Assembly: GCF_030268065.1 (NCBI RefSeq)
Contig: NZ_BSDD01000002.1
Span: forward strand, 372,001 to 436,000
Direction of reading: 5' to 3'
DNA from: Geothrix rubra
Lineage (GTDB): Bacteria; Acidobacteriota; Holophagae; Holophagales; Holophagaceae
Length of the DNA: 64,000 nucleotides
Under the pieces are notes generated by a model. The model made no database searches. It saw only the letters and a program-made list of their open reading frames with translations, and was not told the DNA's origin. Shown here one piece after another: positions 37,646 through 46,206 of the stretch. Both the position numbers and the translations under genes were made by a program. How positions within the stretch are numbered: position 1 is the first letter of the stretch; the number at the start of each line of letters is the position of its first letter.

Positions 37646-38086
37646 ATGCCCAAGCCCGAGCTGGACGACCTGGACCGGCGCCTGATCGCCGAACTCTGCG
37701 CGGACGCCCGCCTCACCCAGGTGGCCCTGGCGGCGCGGGTGGGCCTCTCGCGCTCGGCCGTGCAGGCGCGGATCAAGCGCCTGGAGCGGGAGGGCGTCAT
37801 CCGGGGCTACACCCTTCGCCTGGACCGGGAGTGCCCCGCCGGGGTGCGGGCGTACCTCCTGGTGCAGGGCAGCGGACCCAGCCATGAGCGGGCGGTCCGG
37901 GCCCTGGAGGCCTTCCCCGAGGTGCGGGTGGCCGATTCCGTCAGCGGCGACATCGACCTGGTGCTGCAGCTGGAGGCGGACCGGGTGGAGGACCTCAACC
38001 GCCTCCGCGATGAGGTGGCGAAGCTGCCCGGCATCGCCGCCACCCGCACCCTGCTGGTGCTGGCCCCCCGCTTCGACCGGCGCTGA
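37646..38086 (+). CDS. Lrp/AsnC-family transcriptional regulator
   Basis: The 146-residue protein has an N-terminal helix-turn-helix (LDDLDRRLIAELCADARLTQ, then VGLSRSAVQARIKRLEREGV) and a C-terminal RAM ligand domain (VRAYLLVQGSG to RTLLVLAPRF) including the GDIDLVLQ block. Such regulators usually respond to amino acids. It is divergent from the NTF2-like gene, and no amino-acid gene is directly beside it; the nearest is the glycine decarboxylase pair at 39214-42112. Confidence 0.92.
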   Translation: MPKPELDDLDRRLIAELCADARLTQVALAARVGLSRSAVQARIKRLEREGVIRGYTLRLDRECPAGVRAYLLVQGSGPSHERAVRALEAFPEVRVADSVSGDIDLVLQLEADRVEDLNRLRDEVAKLPGIAATRTLLVLAPRFDRR

Positions 38087-38199
38087 GGCCCGCCCCTCCG
38101 GCGTCCTGCCGGAATCCCGGCCTTCTGCCAGCCCAACCGCCCGAGGTAAACGCCGTAGCTCCCCGGACGTCCCCCCGCGGACGCACCCTGGAGACCCCC

Positions 38200-39072
38200 A
38201 TGCGCCGCTTCCTCTTCGACCGGTCCGGGCACCTGCGACCCCTGTGGGGCCTCCTGCTCTTCCTGGCCTGCTTCCTCGGCCTCGCCCGCCTCACCGGGGG
38301 ATACATCCACACCCATCCCATGAGCCAGGTGAGGGCCATGGACCTCCGGGTCCTGTCCGTGCTGGTCCCCTCCGTCCTCTGCCTCCTGGTGGAACGCAGG
38401 CCCCTGGCGGACCTGGGGCTGCGCCTGGATCGCCGGTGGGGGAAGGGCCTGCTGGCCGGGGCGGGGCTCGGAGGCGGCATTGTGGCCCTCAGTGCCCTGG
38501 CGAACCGGGCCCTGGGCGGCTTCCACTGGGACGGGGGCCTGCATGCCGCCCCGCCCCTGCTCCTCGGGACCGCCATCCTGCTCTTCACCGCCGCCCTCAA
38601 CGAGGAGCTGCTCTTCCGGGGCTACCCCTTCCAGCGCCTCGTGGCCCTCCTGGGGTTCTGGCCGGCCCAGGGACTGGTGGCCCTCCTCTTCGCCCTGGCC
38701 CACTGGAGCAATCCCGGCATGGACGGGACCATCCGGGTCTGGGGGTCCGTGAACATCGCCTGCGCCTCCCTGCTCCTGGGCGCAGCCCGCCGGCGCGCCG
38801 GGGACCTGTCCCTCCCCCTGGGGCTGCACTGGGCCTGGAACCTCGTGCAAGGCCCCCTGCTCGGCTTCGCCGTGAGCGGGGACCATCGCCTCCCGAGCCT
38901 GCTCCATCCGGTGCTGAGGGATCGCCCCGTCTGGATCAGCGGCGGCACCTTCGGCCTGGAGACCACCCTCACCTGCGCCGCCCTCGCCCTGGGGGCCTGC
39001 CTCTTCCTGGCCCGACGGCCCCGGGCCCGGGCCCTTCAGCTGGCCCCCTCGGACCTCCCTGCCGGGATCTGA
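38200..39072 (+). CDS. CPBP-family intramembrane metalloprotease
   Basis: The 290-residue membrane protein has seven or eight hydrophobic helices. The CPBP (Abi/Rce1-like) motifs are present: NEELLFRGYPFQRL with the two glutamates, FALAHWSNPG with a histidine, and GLHWAWNLVQG with the last histidine. This family cleaves prenylated or other substrates in the membrane and is also linked to bacteriocin self-immunity; no such genes are nearby. A short hairpin (CCGGGATCTGATCCCGG) spans its stop codon. Confidence 0.88.
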   Translation: MRRFLFDRSGHLRPLWGLLLFLACFLGLARLTGGYIHTHPMSQVRAMDLRVLSVLVPSVLCLLVERRPLADLGLRLDRRWGKGLLAGAGLGGGIVALSALANRALGGFHWDGGLHAAPPLLLGTAILLFTAALNEELLFRGYPFQRLVALLGFWPAQGLVALLFALAHWSNPGMDGTIRVWGSVNIACASLLLGAARRRAGDLSLPLGLHWAWNLVQGPLLGFAVSGDHRLPSLLHPVLRDRPVWISGGTFGLETTLTCAALALGACLFLARRPRARALQLAPSDLPAGI

Positions 39073-39144
39073 TCCCGGGCCCTGCCCGGTGGAATCCAGC
39101 CACGGCGGCAGGCCGGACTCCGAGACGCGCGCCCGGCAGGGCCC

Positions 39145-39180
39145 GCTTCCGGAGGGTCGGGATCGCCCCCACCCGGAAGC
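39145..39180. terminator. Bidirectional hairpin between CPBP gene and gcvPB
   Basis: The arms GCTTCCGG and CCGGAAGC close a 36-base stem-loop, with further pairing inside (AGGGT/ACCC). It lies between the converging genes. Further inverted repeats (GGGCCCTGCC at about 39078 with its complement near 39133, and CTCCTGCCGCAGGAG near 39190) surround it, so this 140-base gap is unusually rich in structure. Confidence 0.6.
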
Positions 39181-39213
39181 GGCCCTGGGCCTCCTGCCGC
39201 AGGAGCTCGCGGG

Positions 39214-40746
39214 CTAGGCCGGCTTCACCCACCGCAGCACGGGCTTGCGGGCGGCGGTGGTCTCGTCCATGCGGCGCAGGGGGGCGAGGGTCGGCGCCTG
39301 GTGGAGGGCGTCGGGGTTCTCCTCGACCTCCTTCGCGATGGCGAGCAGGGTGTCGCAGAAGGCATCCAGCTCGCCCTTGTCCTCGCTCTCCGTGGGCTCG
39401 ATCATCAGCGCGCCGGGCACGATCAGGGGGAAGTAGATCGTGGGCGGGTGGTAGCCGTGGTCGATGAGCCGCTTGGCGATGTCCAGGGTGTGGACATCGT
39501 GCTTGGCCTGGAGCGTGTCGCTGAAGACCACCTCGTGCAGGCTGGGGGAGTCGATGTGCAGGGCGTAGGCGCCCTTCAGCCGGGCGCGGATGTAGTTGGC
39601 GTTCACGATGGCGCGCAGGGTGGCCTCGCGCAGGCCGTCGCTGCCGTGGCTCAGGCAGTAGGTCATGGCCCGCACCAGGATCCCGAAGTTGCCGAAGAAG
39701 GTGTGCACCTTGCCGATGCTCTGGGGCCGGTCCCAGTCCCAGCGGTAGGTGTGCTTCGGCACCTCGCCCTCGCCCACCTTCACCGTGTCGCGCACGACCA
39801 CGGGCACGGGGAGGAAGGGCAGGAGCTTCTCGCCGCAGCACACCGGGCCCGCGCCGGGGCCGCCGCCGCCGTGGGGCGTGGACATGGTCTTGTGAAGGTT
39901 CAGGTGCATGACGTCCACGCCGAAGTCGCCGGGCCGCGCCACGCCCACGAGGGCGTTCATGTTCGCGCCGTCCATGTAGACCAGGGCGTCCACGCTGTGC
40001 AGCAGGTCGCTGATCTCCTTGAAGCGGTACTCGAAGACGCCCACGGTGTTGGGGTTGGTGATCATGGCGCCGGCGATCTCGGTGCCGAGCTCCCGCACGA
40101 GGGTCTCCAGGCCCTTGCGGACCTTGCCCGTCACGGGGTCGGTCACGTCCTCGAAGCTGATGGTGCCGTCGGGGCGGGAGGGCAGCTCCACCACCTCGTA
40201 GCCCGCCATGGCGGCGGTGGCGGGGTTCGTGCCGTGGCCGCTGTCGGGGATGAGGATGACGCGGCGCTTGGCGCCCTTCGACACGTGGTAGGCGCGGATG
40301 AGCATGACGCCGGTGAGCTCGCCCGCGGCACCGGCGCTGGGCTGCAGGGTGACGCCGGGCAGGCCCGTGATCTCCTTCAGCCATGCCTGCAGCGTGAAGA
40401 GCAGCTCCAGGTTGCCCTGGACGAGGGCGTCGGGGGCCATGGGATGCGTGTCCGTGAAGCCGGGCTGGCCCGCCACCTTCTCGTTGAGGCGGGGGTTGTG
40501 CTTCATGGTGCAGGAGCCGAGGGGGTAGATGCCGTCGTCCACGCCGTAGTTCCACTTGGAGAGGCGGGTGAAGTGGCGGATGACCTCCACCTCGCTCAGC
40601 TCGGGCAGGGCGTCGAAGCCGCTGCGCTTGAGGTGGGCGGGGCGGGTGTCCTTGGCCTCGGGGACGTCGAGCCGGGGCAGGTCCATGCCCCGCTTGCCGG
40701 GGACGGAGCGGTCGAAGGAGAGGGATTCGCGCTGGCGGAGGAACAT
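39214..40746 (-). CDS. gcvPB: Glycine dehydrogenase (decarboxylating) subunit 2
   Basis: The PLP-bearing subunit of the split P-protein of the glycine cleavage system. In 510 residues it contains the PLP lysine at about 286 in HLNLHKTMSTPHGGGGPGAG, and the blocks GSCTMKHNPRLNE, QPSAGAAGELTG and IPDSGHGTNPATA. It decarboxylates glycine and loads the aminomethyl group on the H protein, in the cytoplasm. It follows gcvPA by ten bases. The gcvT and gcvH genes are not in the window. Confidence 0.97.
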   Translation of the reverse strand: MFLRQRESLSFDRSVPGKRGMDLPRLDVPEAKDTRPAHLKRSGFDALPELSEVEVIRHFTRLSKWNYGVDDGIYPLGSCTMKHNPRLNEKVAGQPGFTDTHPMAPDALVQGNLELLFTLQAWLKEITGLPGVTLQPSAGAAGELTGVMLIRAYHVSKGAKRRVILIPDSGHGTNPATAAMAGYEVVELPSRPDGTISFEDVTDPVTGKVRKGLETLVRELGTEIAGAMITNPNTVGVFEYRFKEISDLLHSVDALVYMDGANMNALVGVARPGDFGVDVMHLNLHKTMSTPHGGGGPGAGPVCCGEKLLPFLPVPVVVRDTVKVGEGEVPKHTYRWDWDRPQSIGKVHTFFGNFGILVRAMTYCLSHGSDGLREATLRAIVNANYIRARLKGAYALHIDSPSLHEVVFSDTLQAKHDVHTLDIAKRLIDHGYHPPTIYFPLIVPGALMIEPTESEDKGELDAFCDTLLAIAKEVEENPDALHQAPTLAPLRRMDETTAARKPVLRWVKPA

Positions 40747-40756
40747 GTTGGACTCC

Positions 40757-42112
40757 CTAGGCCACGACACTGGGGACGCGGGCGAGGACCTCGACGAGGC
40801 TCTCGATCATCGGGCGGGTGTGGAGCTCGGTGGCGCACCAGAGGATGCAGCCCTGGTACTCCGGGTAGAAGCGGCCCAGGTCGAGCCCCGGCAGCAGGCT
40901 CTCCTTGAGGCAGGCCTCCTGCAGGGCGGCCATGTCGCCGGTGTAGCGCAGGATGAACTCGTTGAAGTAGGGGACCTCGGCCACCGGCTGCATGTCCGGC
41001 AGCTCCAGCAGGCGGCTGCGGAGGTACTGGGCCTTGGCGGCGTTCTGGGCGGCCAGGCCCTTGAGCCCTTCGGGGCCGGCCAGCTGCAGGAAGATGTTCG
41101 CCCGCAGGGCCACGAGGCCCTGGTTCGAGCAGATGTTGCTGGTGGCCTTGTCGCGGCGGATGTGCTGCTCGCGGGCGGTCAGGGTCAGCACGTAGCCGGT
41201 CCTGCCGTCCAGGTCCTTCGTCTGCCCCACCACGCGGCCGGGGATCTCCCGCTTGTGGGCGTCCTTCACCGCCAGGAAGCCGAGGAAGGGGCCGCCGAAG
41301 TTGGGCTTGTTGCCGAAGGACATGGCCTCGCCGCAGGCCATGTCGGCGCCGGCCTTGCCGGGGGCCTCCAGCCACCCGAAGGCCAGGGCCTCCTGGGTGA
41401 CGCTCACCAGCAGGGCACCCGCGGCGTGGATGGGGCCGGCCAGGGCTGTGAGGTCCTCCACGGCGCCCAGGAAGTTGGGGTAGCCCACCAGCACGGCCGC
41501 CACGTCGGGGCCGAGCTTGGCCTGCAGGTCCGCCACGTCGGTGACGCCGTCCTTGAGGGCCACCTCCACCACCTTCAGGTCGTCGTGGGGGGCGAAGTTG
41601 GTCTCCAGCACGCGGCGGTAGAAGGGATGGATGCCCCGGCTCACCAGGACGGTGTTGCGCTTCTTCTGCACGCGGACGGCCATGAGGGCCGCCTCCACGC
41701 AGGCCGTGCCGCCGTCGTAGAGGCTGGCGTTGGTGACCTCCAGGCCCGTCAGGTCGCAGATGAGGGTCTGGTACTCGAAGATGTGCTGCAGGGTGCCCTG
41801 GCTGATCTCGGGCTGGTAGGGCGTGTAGGCCGTGAACCACTCCTGGCGGGACACCATGGCGTCGATGGCGGCGGGCACGAAGTGGTCGTAGGCGCCGGCC
41901 CCGAGGAACTGGGCGCAGAAGCGCGTGTTCCGGTTGGCCATGCGCATCATCTCCCAGGCCACCTCCTGCTCCGAGCCCTGGGGGGGCAGGTCCAGCGGGC
42001 GTTTCAGCCGCAGCGGCTCGGGGATGCCCACGAGGAGATCCTCGGCGTGCTTGACGCCGATGGTGTCCAGGAGGGCGCGGTCTTCGGCAGGGGAAGAGGG
42101 CAGGTAGCGCAT
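40757..42112 (-). CDS. gcvPA: Glycine dehydrogenase (decarboxylating) subunit 1
   Basis: The N-terminal half of the split P-protein, 451 residues. It has the family blocks FLGAGAYDHFVPAAID, TAYTPYQPEISQGTLQ, YDGGTACVEAALMA, and PNFGGPFLGFLAVKD, and lacks the PLP lysine, as expected for subunit 1. The heterotetramer with gcvPB forms the active enzyme. The ATG at 42112 gives the normal start MRYLPSSPAEDRALL; the frame runs far upstream without meaning. It lies 140 bases after the patatin/barrel gene. Confidence 0.97.
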   Translation of the reverse strand: MRYLPSSPAEDRALLDTIGVKHAEDLLVGIPEPLRLKRPLDLPPQGSEQEVAWEMMRMANRNTRFCAQFLGAGAYDHFVPAAIDAMVSRQEWFTAYTPYQPEISQGTLQHIFEYQTLICDLTGLEVTNASLYDGGTACVEAALMAVRVQKKRNTVLVSRGIHPFYRRVLETNFAPHDDLKVVEVALKDGVTDVADLQAKLGPDVAAVLVGYPNFLGAVEDLTALAGPIHAAGALLVSVTQEALAFGWLEAPGKAGADMACGEAMSFGNKPNFGGPFLGFLAVKDAHKREIPGRVVGQTKDLDGRTGYVLTLTAREQHIRRDKATSNICSNQGLVALRANIFLQLAGPEGLKGLAAQNAAKAQYLRSRLLELPDMQPVAEVPYFNEFILRYTGDMAALQEACLKESLLPGLDLGRFYPEYQGCILWCATELHTRPMIESLVEVLARVPSVVA

Positions 42113-42252
42113 GGCGGCCTCGGTCAAGGAGCGGAGGGAATTCCAGCCCCCAAGGGTATCAGGCGGGGGCCTCCGGGCGGTCCGGACCGGTCTGTGGTGC
42201 GGGTCACAGATCCGCTCCGTCCGGGGGATTTCACGGGGGTTCCACCCCCCTG
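42113..42252 (-). other. Leader of gcvPA with small hairpins
   Basis: On the minus strand this gap has a hairpin GGGGGGTGGAACCCCC just after the patatin/barrel stop (42235-42250) and TCTGTG/CACAGA at 42191-42210, with the palindrome GGTCCGGACC next to it. The first could be a terminator. I looked for the conserved core of a glycine riboswitch and did not find it. No other function is assigned. Confidence 0.35.
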
Positions 42253-45009
42253 TCAGCGCCGACGCCAGAGGTCGAAGGGCTGGGTGCCGATGAGGAGGTT
42301 GAAGTGGCCCGTGGCGGGCTGGTGGAAGCCCGGGCCGTCCAGGCGCAGGAAGCCGTAGGACAGCTCCAGGTAGTAGAGGTTCACCAGGGTGGTCCGCAGG
42401 AGGATCCCGGCGCCGTGGGCCTGGATCCGGGTCCCGCCCCGCCAGAGCCCGGCGGCCTCCGGGGCCACCTGGGCGAAGTCGAACCGGGGCTCCACCTCCA
42501 GGGTGAGGCCCAGGCCCGCGTCGAAGCGCACGGGCAGGCCGGCCCGGGCCGCGGCGAAGTTGGGGGCCAGGAAGCTCAGCGAATCGCTCCCCAGCACGAA
42601 GGCGGGTCCGCCCAGGGCCCACCAGCGGTCCAGGGGCAGGCGATGGCCGTAGCCCCACTCCAGGTCCAGGTCCGCTCCCAGGTGCTCGCTGAAGGCATGC
42701 AGGCCCCGCGCCCGGAAGTAGGCCTGCCGGAAGGAGCCGCCGGCATCGAAGGAGGGCCGGGCCTCTCCCAGGCCGTACCGGGCCCGGAGCAGCAGGCCCT
42801 CCCGAGGCAGGGTGTGGTGGTCGTCGTTGTCCCACTCGGCGCTGAGGGAGGCTGCCTCCTCCTCCCGGCTGCGGGTGAGTCCGGCGCCGAGGTAGTCGGC
42901 GTGCCGCCGGGAGAGGTCCAGGGTGGCCTTGCCGGTACCGAGGTTGCTGAAGCGGACGTAGCCCAGCAGCTCCAGGTCCGCCGCCGTCATCCGGGAATCC
43001 GGCTGGCCGGTCTGCAGCTCCGGGGTGTTCCACGGGAGGGGATTCTCCAGGCGCTGGCGCCAGGCCCCGGCCCGCAGCTCCAGCCCCGCCCCCGGGGCGA
43101 AGCCGAAGGGCCAGCGCAGGGCCAGCCCACCCTGCTCCTGGAGGCGGTTCTTCGCGCCGCGGAGCTCCGTCTCCGTGCCCTGGAACCCCAGGTCCAGGCC
43201 CCGGTACACCAGCCCCACCTGGCCCCCCAGGTTGGACTCGTAGCCCACGGAGAGGTCCAGCCGGTGCCTGGGCAGCGGCACCGGGGTGACCTCCAGCTTC
43301 GCGGCCTCCAGGCTGGCGTCCACGGGCACGAGCTGGCTCCGCAACCGCTCCAGGTGCGCCCGGTGCTCCGCCAGGGCCATCCGCTTCTGGAGGGTGTCCG
43401 TGCGCCAGGGGGCCCCCTCGAGGGGCGCCAGCAGGCGCCGGAGGGGCGCCGCATCCACCGGCCGCCCCTCCGAGGGACGCACCTCCACGGCGGTCACCCG
43501 GGGCTCCCGCGCCACCACCCGGAGGCAGCCCGTGGCCGGATCGAAGCTCGAGCCCCGCACGTCCACCAGGGGCGCGTCGTCCATCACCAGGCCGTACACC
43601 AGCTCGCTGAGGAAGCGGCCGAAGGCCGTCGGGTTGAAGCGCTCGCCCGGGGGCAGGTGCGCCGACAGCCCCCGTTCGATCCGGGACCGCCAGGCCGCGG
43701 GAGCCTGGATCTCCACCGTCGTCACGGCGGGATAGAGCTGGAGGTGGACCGCCAGGCGGGGGCCTCCGGGGCCGGCCTCCAGCCCGGCCCAGGCCTCGCG
43801 GGCCAGCCCGTGGACCAGCACCTGCTGGAGGAAGGCCAGGACATCCTGCTCCCGGAGGGGGCGCCCTTCCGGCAGGAAGCGGGCCTGCAGGGCCCGGACC
43901 TCGTCCGGCACCGGCTCGGCGCAGACGTACGCCACGGCCTGGGTCGGCAGCAGCGCCGATCCCCCCATGGCCTTCCGCAGCCGCTCGTGGAAGCTGGCCT
44001 GCACCGCATCGAAGCCGTTGCGTCCCTGCTGGACCAGGGTCGGCAGGAGCCCCGAGTAGTCGAGGAAGGGCACCTTCCGGTCGTCGAGGCGGATGAGCAG
44101 GTCCGCCTGGGCCCGGCTCTCCCATTGGCGGCGCTCCACCACCAGGTCGAGGCTGCGGGCGGCCACGGAGAAGAAGTTGCTGGAGGGCCGGCGCTCCAGG
44201 GGGGAGCTGACATCCACCGCCAGCACCAGGTCCGGGTGGAAGGCCTCCTTCGCCACGCCCACCGGCAGGTTCTCCACCAGGGCCCCGTCCACGTACTGCT
44301 GGCCGCCGATGACCACCGGCTTGAGGGCGCCGGGGATGGCCATGGAGGCCCGCACCGCCTCCGCGAGATCCCCGTGGCCGAAGACCCGTCCCTGCCCGGT
44401 CTCCAGGTTGGTGGCCAGCACCCGCAGGGGGAGCCGAAGGCGGTCGAAATCGCCGTCGGCGAAGAAGGTGGCCCGCACCAGGAGGCCCTGGAGCACCCGC
44501 TGGAGCTCGGTCCCGGAACGCAGGCTCTGGGCGAAGCGGAGCCGCCCCCGGTCGACCTCGGCGGTGAGGAAGGTGTCGCTGTGGTCCTCCTGCTCCTCCA
44601 GGGTCTCGCCGGGATTGCGCACCAGGGGATCGAGGGCGGTGCGCCCCAGGTCCAGCCGGCCGAACAGGTCCTCGATCTCGTGGCCGGAGAAGCCGCTGGC
44701 ATAGAGGGCCCCCACCAGGGCCCCGGCGCTGGTGCCCGTGACGCTGCCCAGGGGGTAGCCCACTTCCTCCAGGCGCTGGATGACGCCGATCTCCGCCAGC
44801 CCCCGGGCCCCGCCCCCGCTGAGCACCAGGGCCACCTTCGGCAGGCCGGGGACCTCCACCCGCGGCGCGAAGCGGAACAGCATGTCGGGCGGGAGCACCT
44901 TCACCTCGAAGCGCCGCGTGGCCGGCGCCGCGACCGGCGCGTCAGGGGGCGCGGTCGCCTGGGCCGCCAGCAGGGCCGGAAGGCCCAGCAGCAGCGCTCC
45001 GCGCCTCAT
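42253..45009 (-). CDS. Patatin-like phospholipase fused to an outer-membrane barrel (PlpD/type Vd-like)
   Basis: The 918-residue chain has a signal peptide (to about residue 20), a patatin domain at about 55-330, and a long C-terminal part. Patatin motifs are intact: oxyanion block SGGGARG (64-70), nucleophile GTSAG with serine at about 94, and the aspartate in DGA at about 241. The C-terminal part includes a POTRA-like stretch (about 420-560) and a 16-strand-type barrel with aromatic-rich strands, as in PlpD/FplA type Vd secretion proteins. It could cleave phospholipids after export across, or at, the outer membrane. It is the last gene of rpiB-rph-patatin, the start overlapping rph by four bases. 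The extreme C terminus is DLWRRR rather than the usual aromatic residue. Confidence 0.85.
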   Translation of the reverse strand: MRRGALLLGLPALLAAQATAPPDAPVAAPATRRFEVKVLPPDMLFRFAPRVEVPGLPKVALVLSGGGARGLAEIGVIQRLEEVGYPLGSVTGTSAGALVGALYASGFSGHEIEDLFGRLDLGRTALDPLVRNPGETLEEQEDHSDTFLTAEVDRGRLRFAQSLRSGTELQRVLQGLLVRATFFADGDFDRLRLPLRVLATNLETGQGRVFGHGDLAEAVRASMAIPGALKPVVIGGQQYVDGALVENLPVGVAKEAFHPDLVLAVDVSSPLERRPSSNFFSVAARSLDLVVERRQWESRAQADLLIRLDDRKVPFLDYSGLLPTLVQQGRNGFDAVQASFHERLRKAMGGSALLPTQAVAYVCAEPVPDEVRALQARFLPEGRPLREQDVLAFLQQVLVHGLAREAWAGLEAGPGGPRLAVHLQLYPAVTTVEIQAPAAWRSRIERGLSAHLPPGERFNPTAFGRFLSELVYGLVMDDAPLVDVRGSSFDPATGCLRVVAREPRVTAVEVRPSEGRPVDAAPLRRLLAPLEGAPWRTDTLQKRMALAEHRAHLERLRSQLVPVDASLEAAKLEVTPVPLPRHRLDLSVGYESNLGGQVGLVYRGLDLGFQGTETELRGAKNRLQEQGGLALRWPFGFAPGAGLELRAGAWRQRLENPLPWNTPELQTGQPDSRMTAADLELLGYVRFSNLGTGKATLDLSRRHADYLGAGLTRSREEEAASLSAEWDNDDHHTLPREGLLLRARYGLGEARPSFDAGGSFRQAYFRARGLHAFSEHLGADLDLEWGYGHRLPLDRWWALGGPAFVLGSDSLSFLAPNFAAARAGLPVRFDAGLGLTLEVEPRFDFAQVAPEAAGLWRGGTRIQAHGAGILLRTTLVNLYYLELSYGFLRLDGPGFHQPATGHFNLLIGTQPFDLWRRR

Positions 45010-45722
45010 CCCAGGGCCTCCCGCTGGGCGGCCATGAGACGCTCGCAGCCCGCCAGGCCCAGGTCCATCAGGGCCTCTGCCTCGGCACGGCTGAAGGGCC
45101 GGCCCTCGCCCGTGCCCTGGAATTCCACCAGGGCCGCCTCGCCCCCCGCCAGGGGCCGGGCCACCACGAGGTTGCAGTCCACGGCCGCGAGGTGATCCTC
45201 CTCGTACTCCAGGTCCGCCACGGGGCCGCGGCGACCCTCGCCGGTCTCCACGATGCCGGCGCTCACGGCGGCCACCTGGCGGACCAGGGCCGCCTCCAGC
45301 CCGCGGCTCCGCAGGGCCAGGGCCGCCGCCACCCAGGCGCCGGTGATGGCGGCGCAGCGGGTGCCCCCATCCGCATTGAGCACGTCGCAGTCCATGGTGA
45401 GGGTGCGCTCCCCCAGGGCCGAGAGGTCCACGGCCTGCCGGAGGCTGCGGCCGATGAGCCGCTGGATCTCCACGGTGCGGCCCTGCTGCCTGCCCTTGGC
45501 GGCCTCCCGGTCGGTGCGGGTGTGGGTGGCCGCGGGGAGCATGCCGTACTCCGCCGTGAGCCAGCCGGTGCCCCGCCCCTTCATCCAGCCCGGCACCCGC
45601 TCCTCCAGGCTGGCGGCGCAGAGGACGTGGGTGCGGCCCAGTTTCACGAGGCAGGAGCCGTCGGCGTGGAGCTGCACGCCGATCTCCATGGACAGGGGCC
45701 GGAGCTCGGAGTTTCCCCGCAT
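45006..45722 (-). CDS. rph: Ribonuclease PH
   Basis: RNase PH trims the 3' ends of tRNA precursors by phosphorolysis. The 238-residue length fits. It contains GSCLVKLGRTHVLCAAS, GRGTGWLTAEYGMLPAATHTR, the phosphate-binding GRQQGRTVEIQRLIGRSLR, and MDCDVLNADGGTRCAAITGA. The start overlaps the rpiB stop and the end overlaps the patatin start by four bases, so the three genes are translationally coupled. Confidence 0.97.
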   Translation of the reverse strand: MRGNSELRPLSMEIGVQLHADGSCLVKLGRTHVLCAASLEERVPGWMKGRGTGWLTAEYGMLPAATHTRTDREAAKGRQQGRTVEIQRLIGRSLRQAVDLSALGERTLTMDCDVLNADGGTRCAAITGAWVAAALALRSRGLEAALVRQVAAVSAGIVETGEGRRGPVADLEYEEDHLAAVDCNLVVARPLAGGEAALVEFQGTGEGRPFSRAEAEALMDLGLAGCERLMAAQREALG

Positions 45723-46153
45723 CAGCAGCACCCGCCTTCGATCTTCTCCACCCGCCCCTGGTGGCGTCCCCCTTCGAAGGGTGTATCCAGGAACAATTTC
45801 AGGTAGTATTCCGCCTTGAGCGGATCCGTCAGCCGCTGGCCGAAAGCGATGGCGTTCGCGTCGTTGTGCTGCCGGGCCAGTGCCGCGTGCTCGGGGGAAG
45901 TGACCAGTGCGCAGCGGATGCCGGGATGGCGGTTGGCCGTGATGCTCATGCCGATGCCGGATCCGCAGACCAGCACCAGACGCTCCCACTGATCCATGCC
46001 CTGCGCCGCCCGGTGCGCGTAATCCGGGTAGTCCACCGAGGCCGTTCCGTCCGTGCCGAAATCCACCACCTCGTGTCCCTGCTCCCGCGCCCAGGCCTTC
46101 AGCCGCTCCTTCAGATCGAACCCCGCATGATCGCTGGCAAACCCGAGTCTCAC
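45722..46153 (-). CDS. rpiB: Ribose-5-phosphate isomerase B
   Basis: This LacAB/RpiB-family enzyme interconverts ribose 5-phosphate and ribulose 5-phosphate. The 143 residues contain GFASDHAGFDLKERL (Asp8, His9), DYPDYAHRAA, the catalytic cysteine at about 63 in VLVCGSGIGMSI, and NDANAIAFGQRL. The C-terminal CC pair is odd but common in this group. It leads the rpiB-rph-patatin operon and is divergent from the SNF2 gene by 53 bases. Confidence 0.96.
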   Translation of the reverse strand: MRLGFASDHAGFDLKERLKAWAREQGHEVVDFGTDGTASVDYPDYAHRAAQGMDQWERLVLVCGSGIGMSITANRHPGIRCALVTSPEHAALARQHNDANAIAFGQRLTDPLKAEYYLKLFLDTPFEGGRHQGRVEKIEGGCC

Positions 46154-46206
46154 GGAACACCTCCCGACGGGGCCGGACCGGCGCCCGCCCCCATTATCCA
46201 GCCTAC

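Noticed and set aside
38200-39072. Bacteriocin immunity or abortive-infection gene
   Set aside because: CPBP proteins are sometimes called Abi, but no toxin, bacteriocin or phage-defence gene is adjacent, so that label is not justified.
42113-42252. Glycine riboswitch before gcvPA
   Set aside because: The location is attractive but I could not find the conserved core elements; only small hairpins are seen.
42113-44125. Upstream extension of the gcvPA frame to over 1100 codons
   Set aside because: The extension is the antiphase of the patatin/barrel gene and has no ribosome site. The natural gcvPA start at 42112 gives the family's N terminus.
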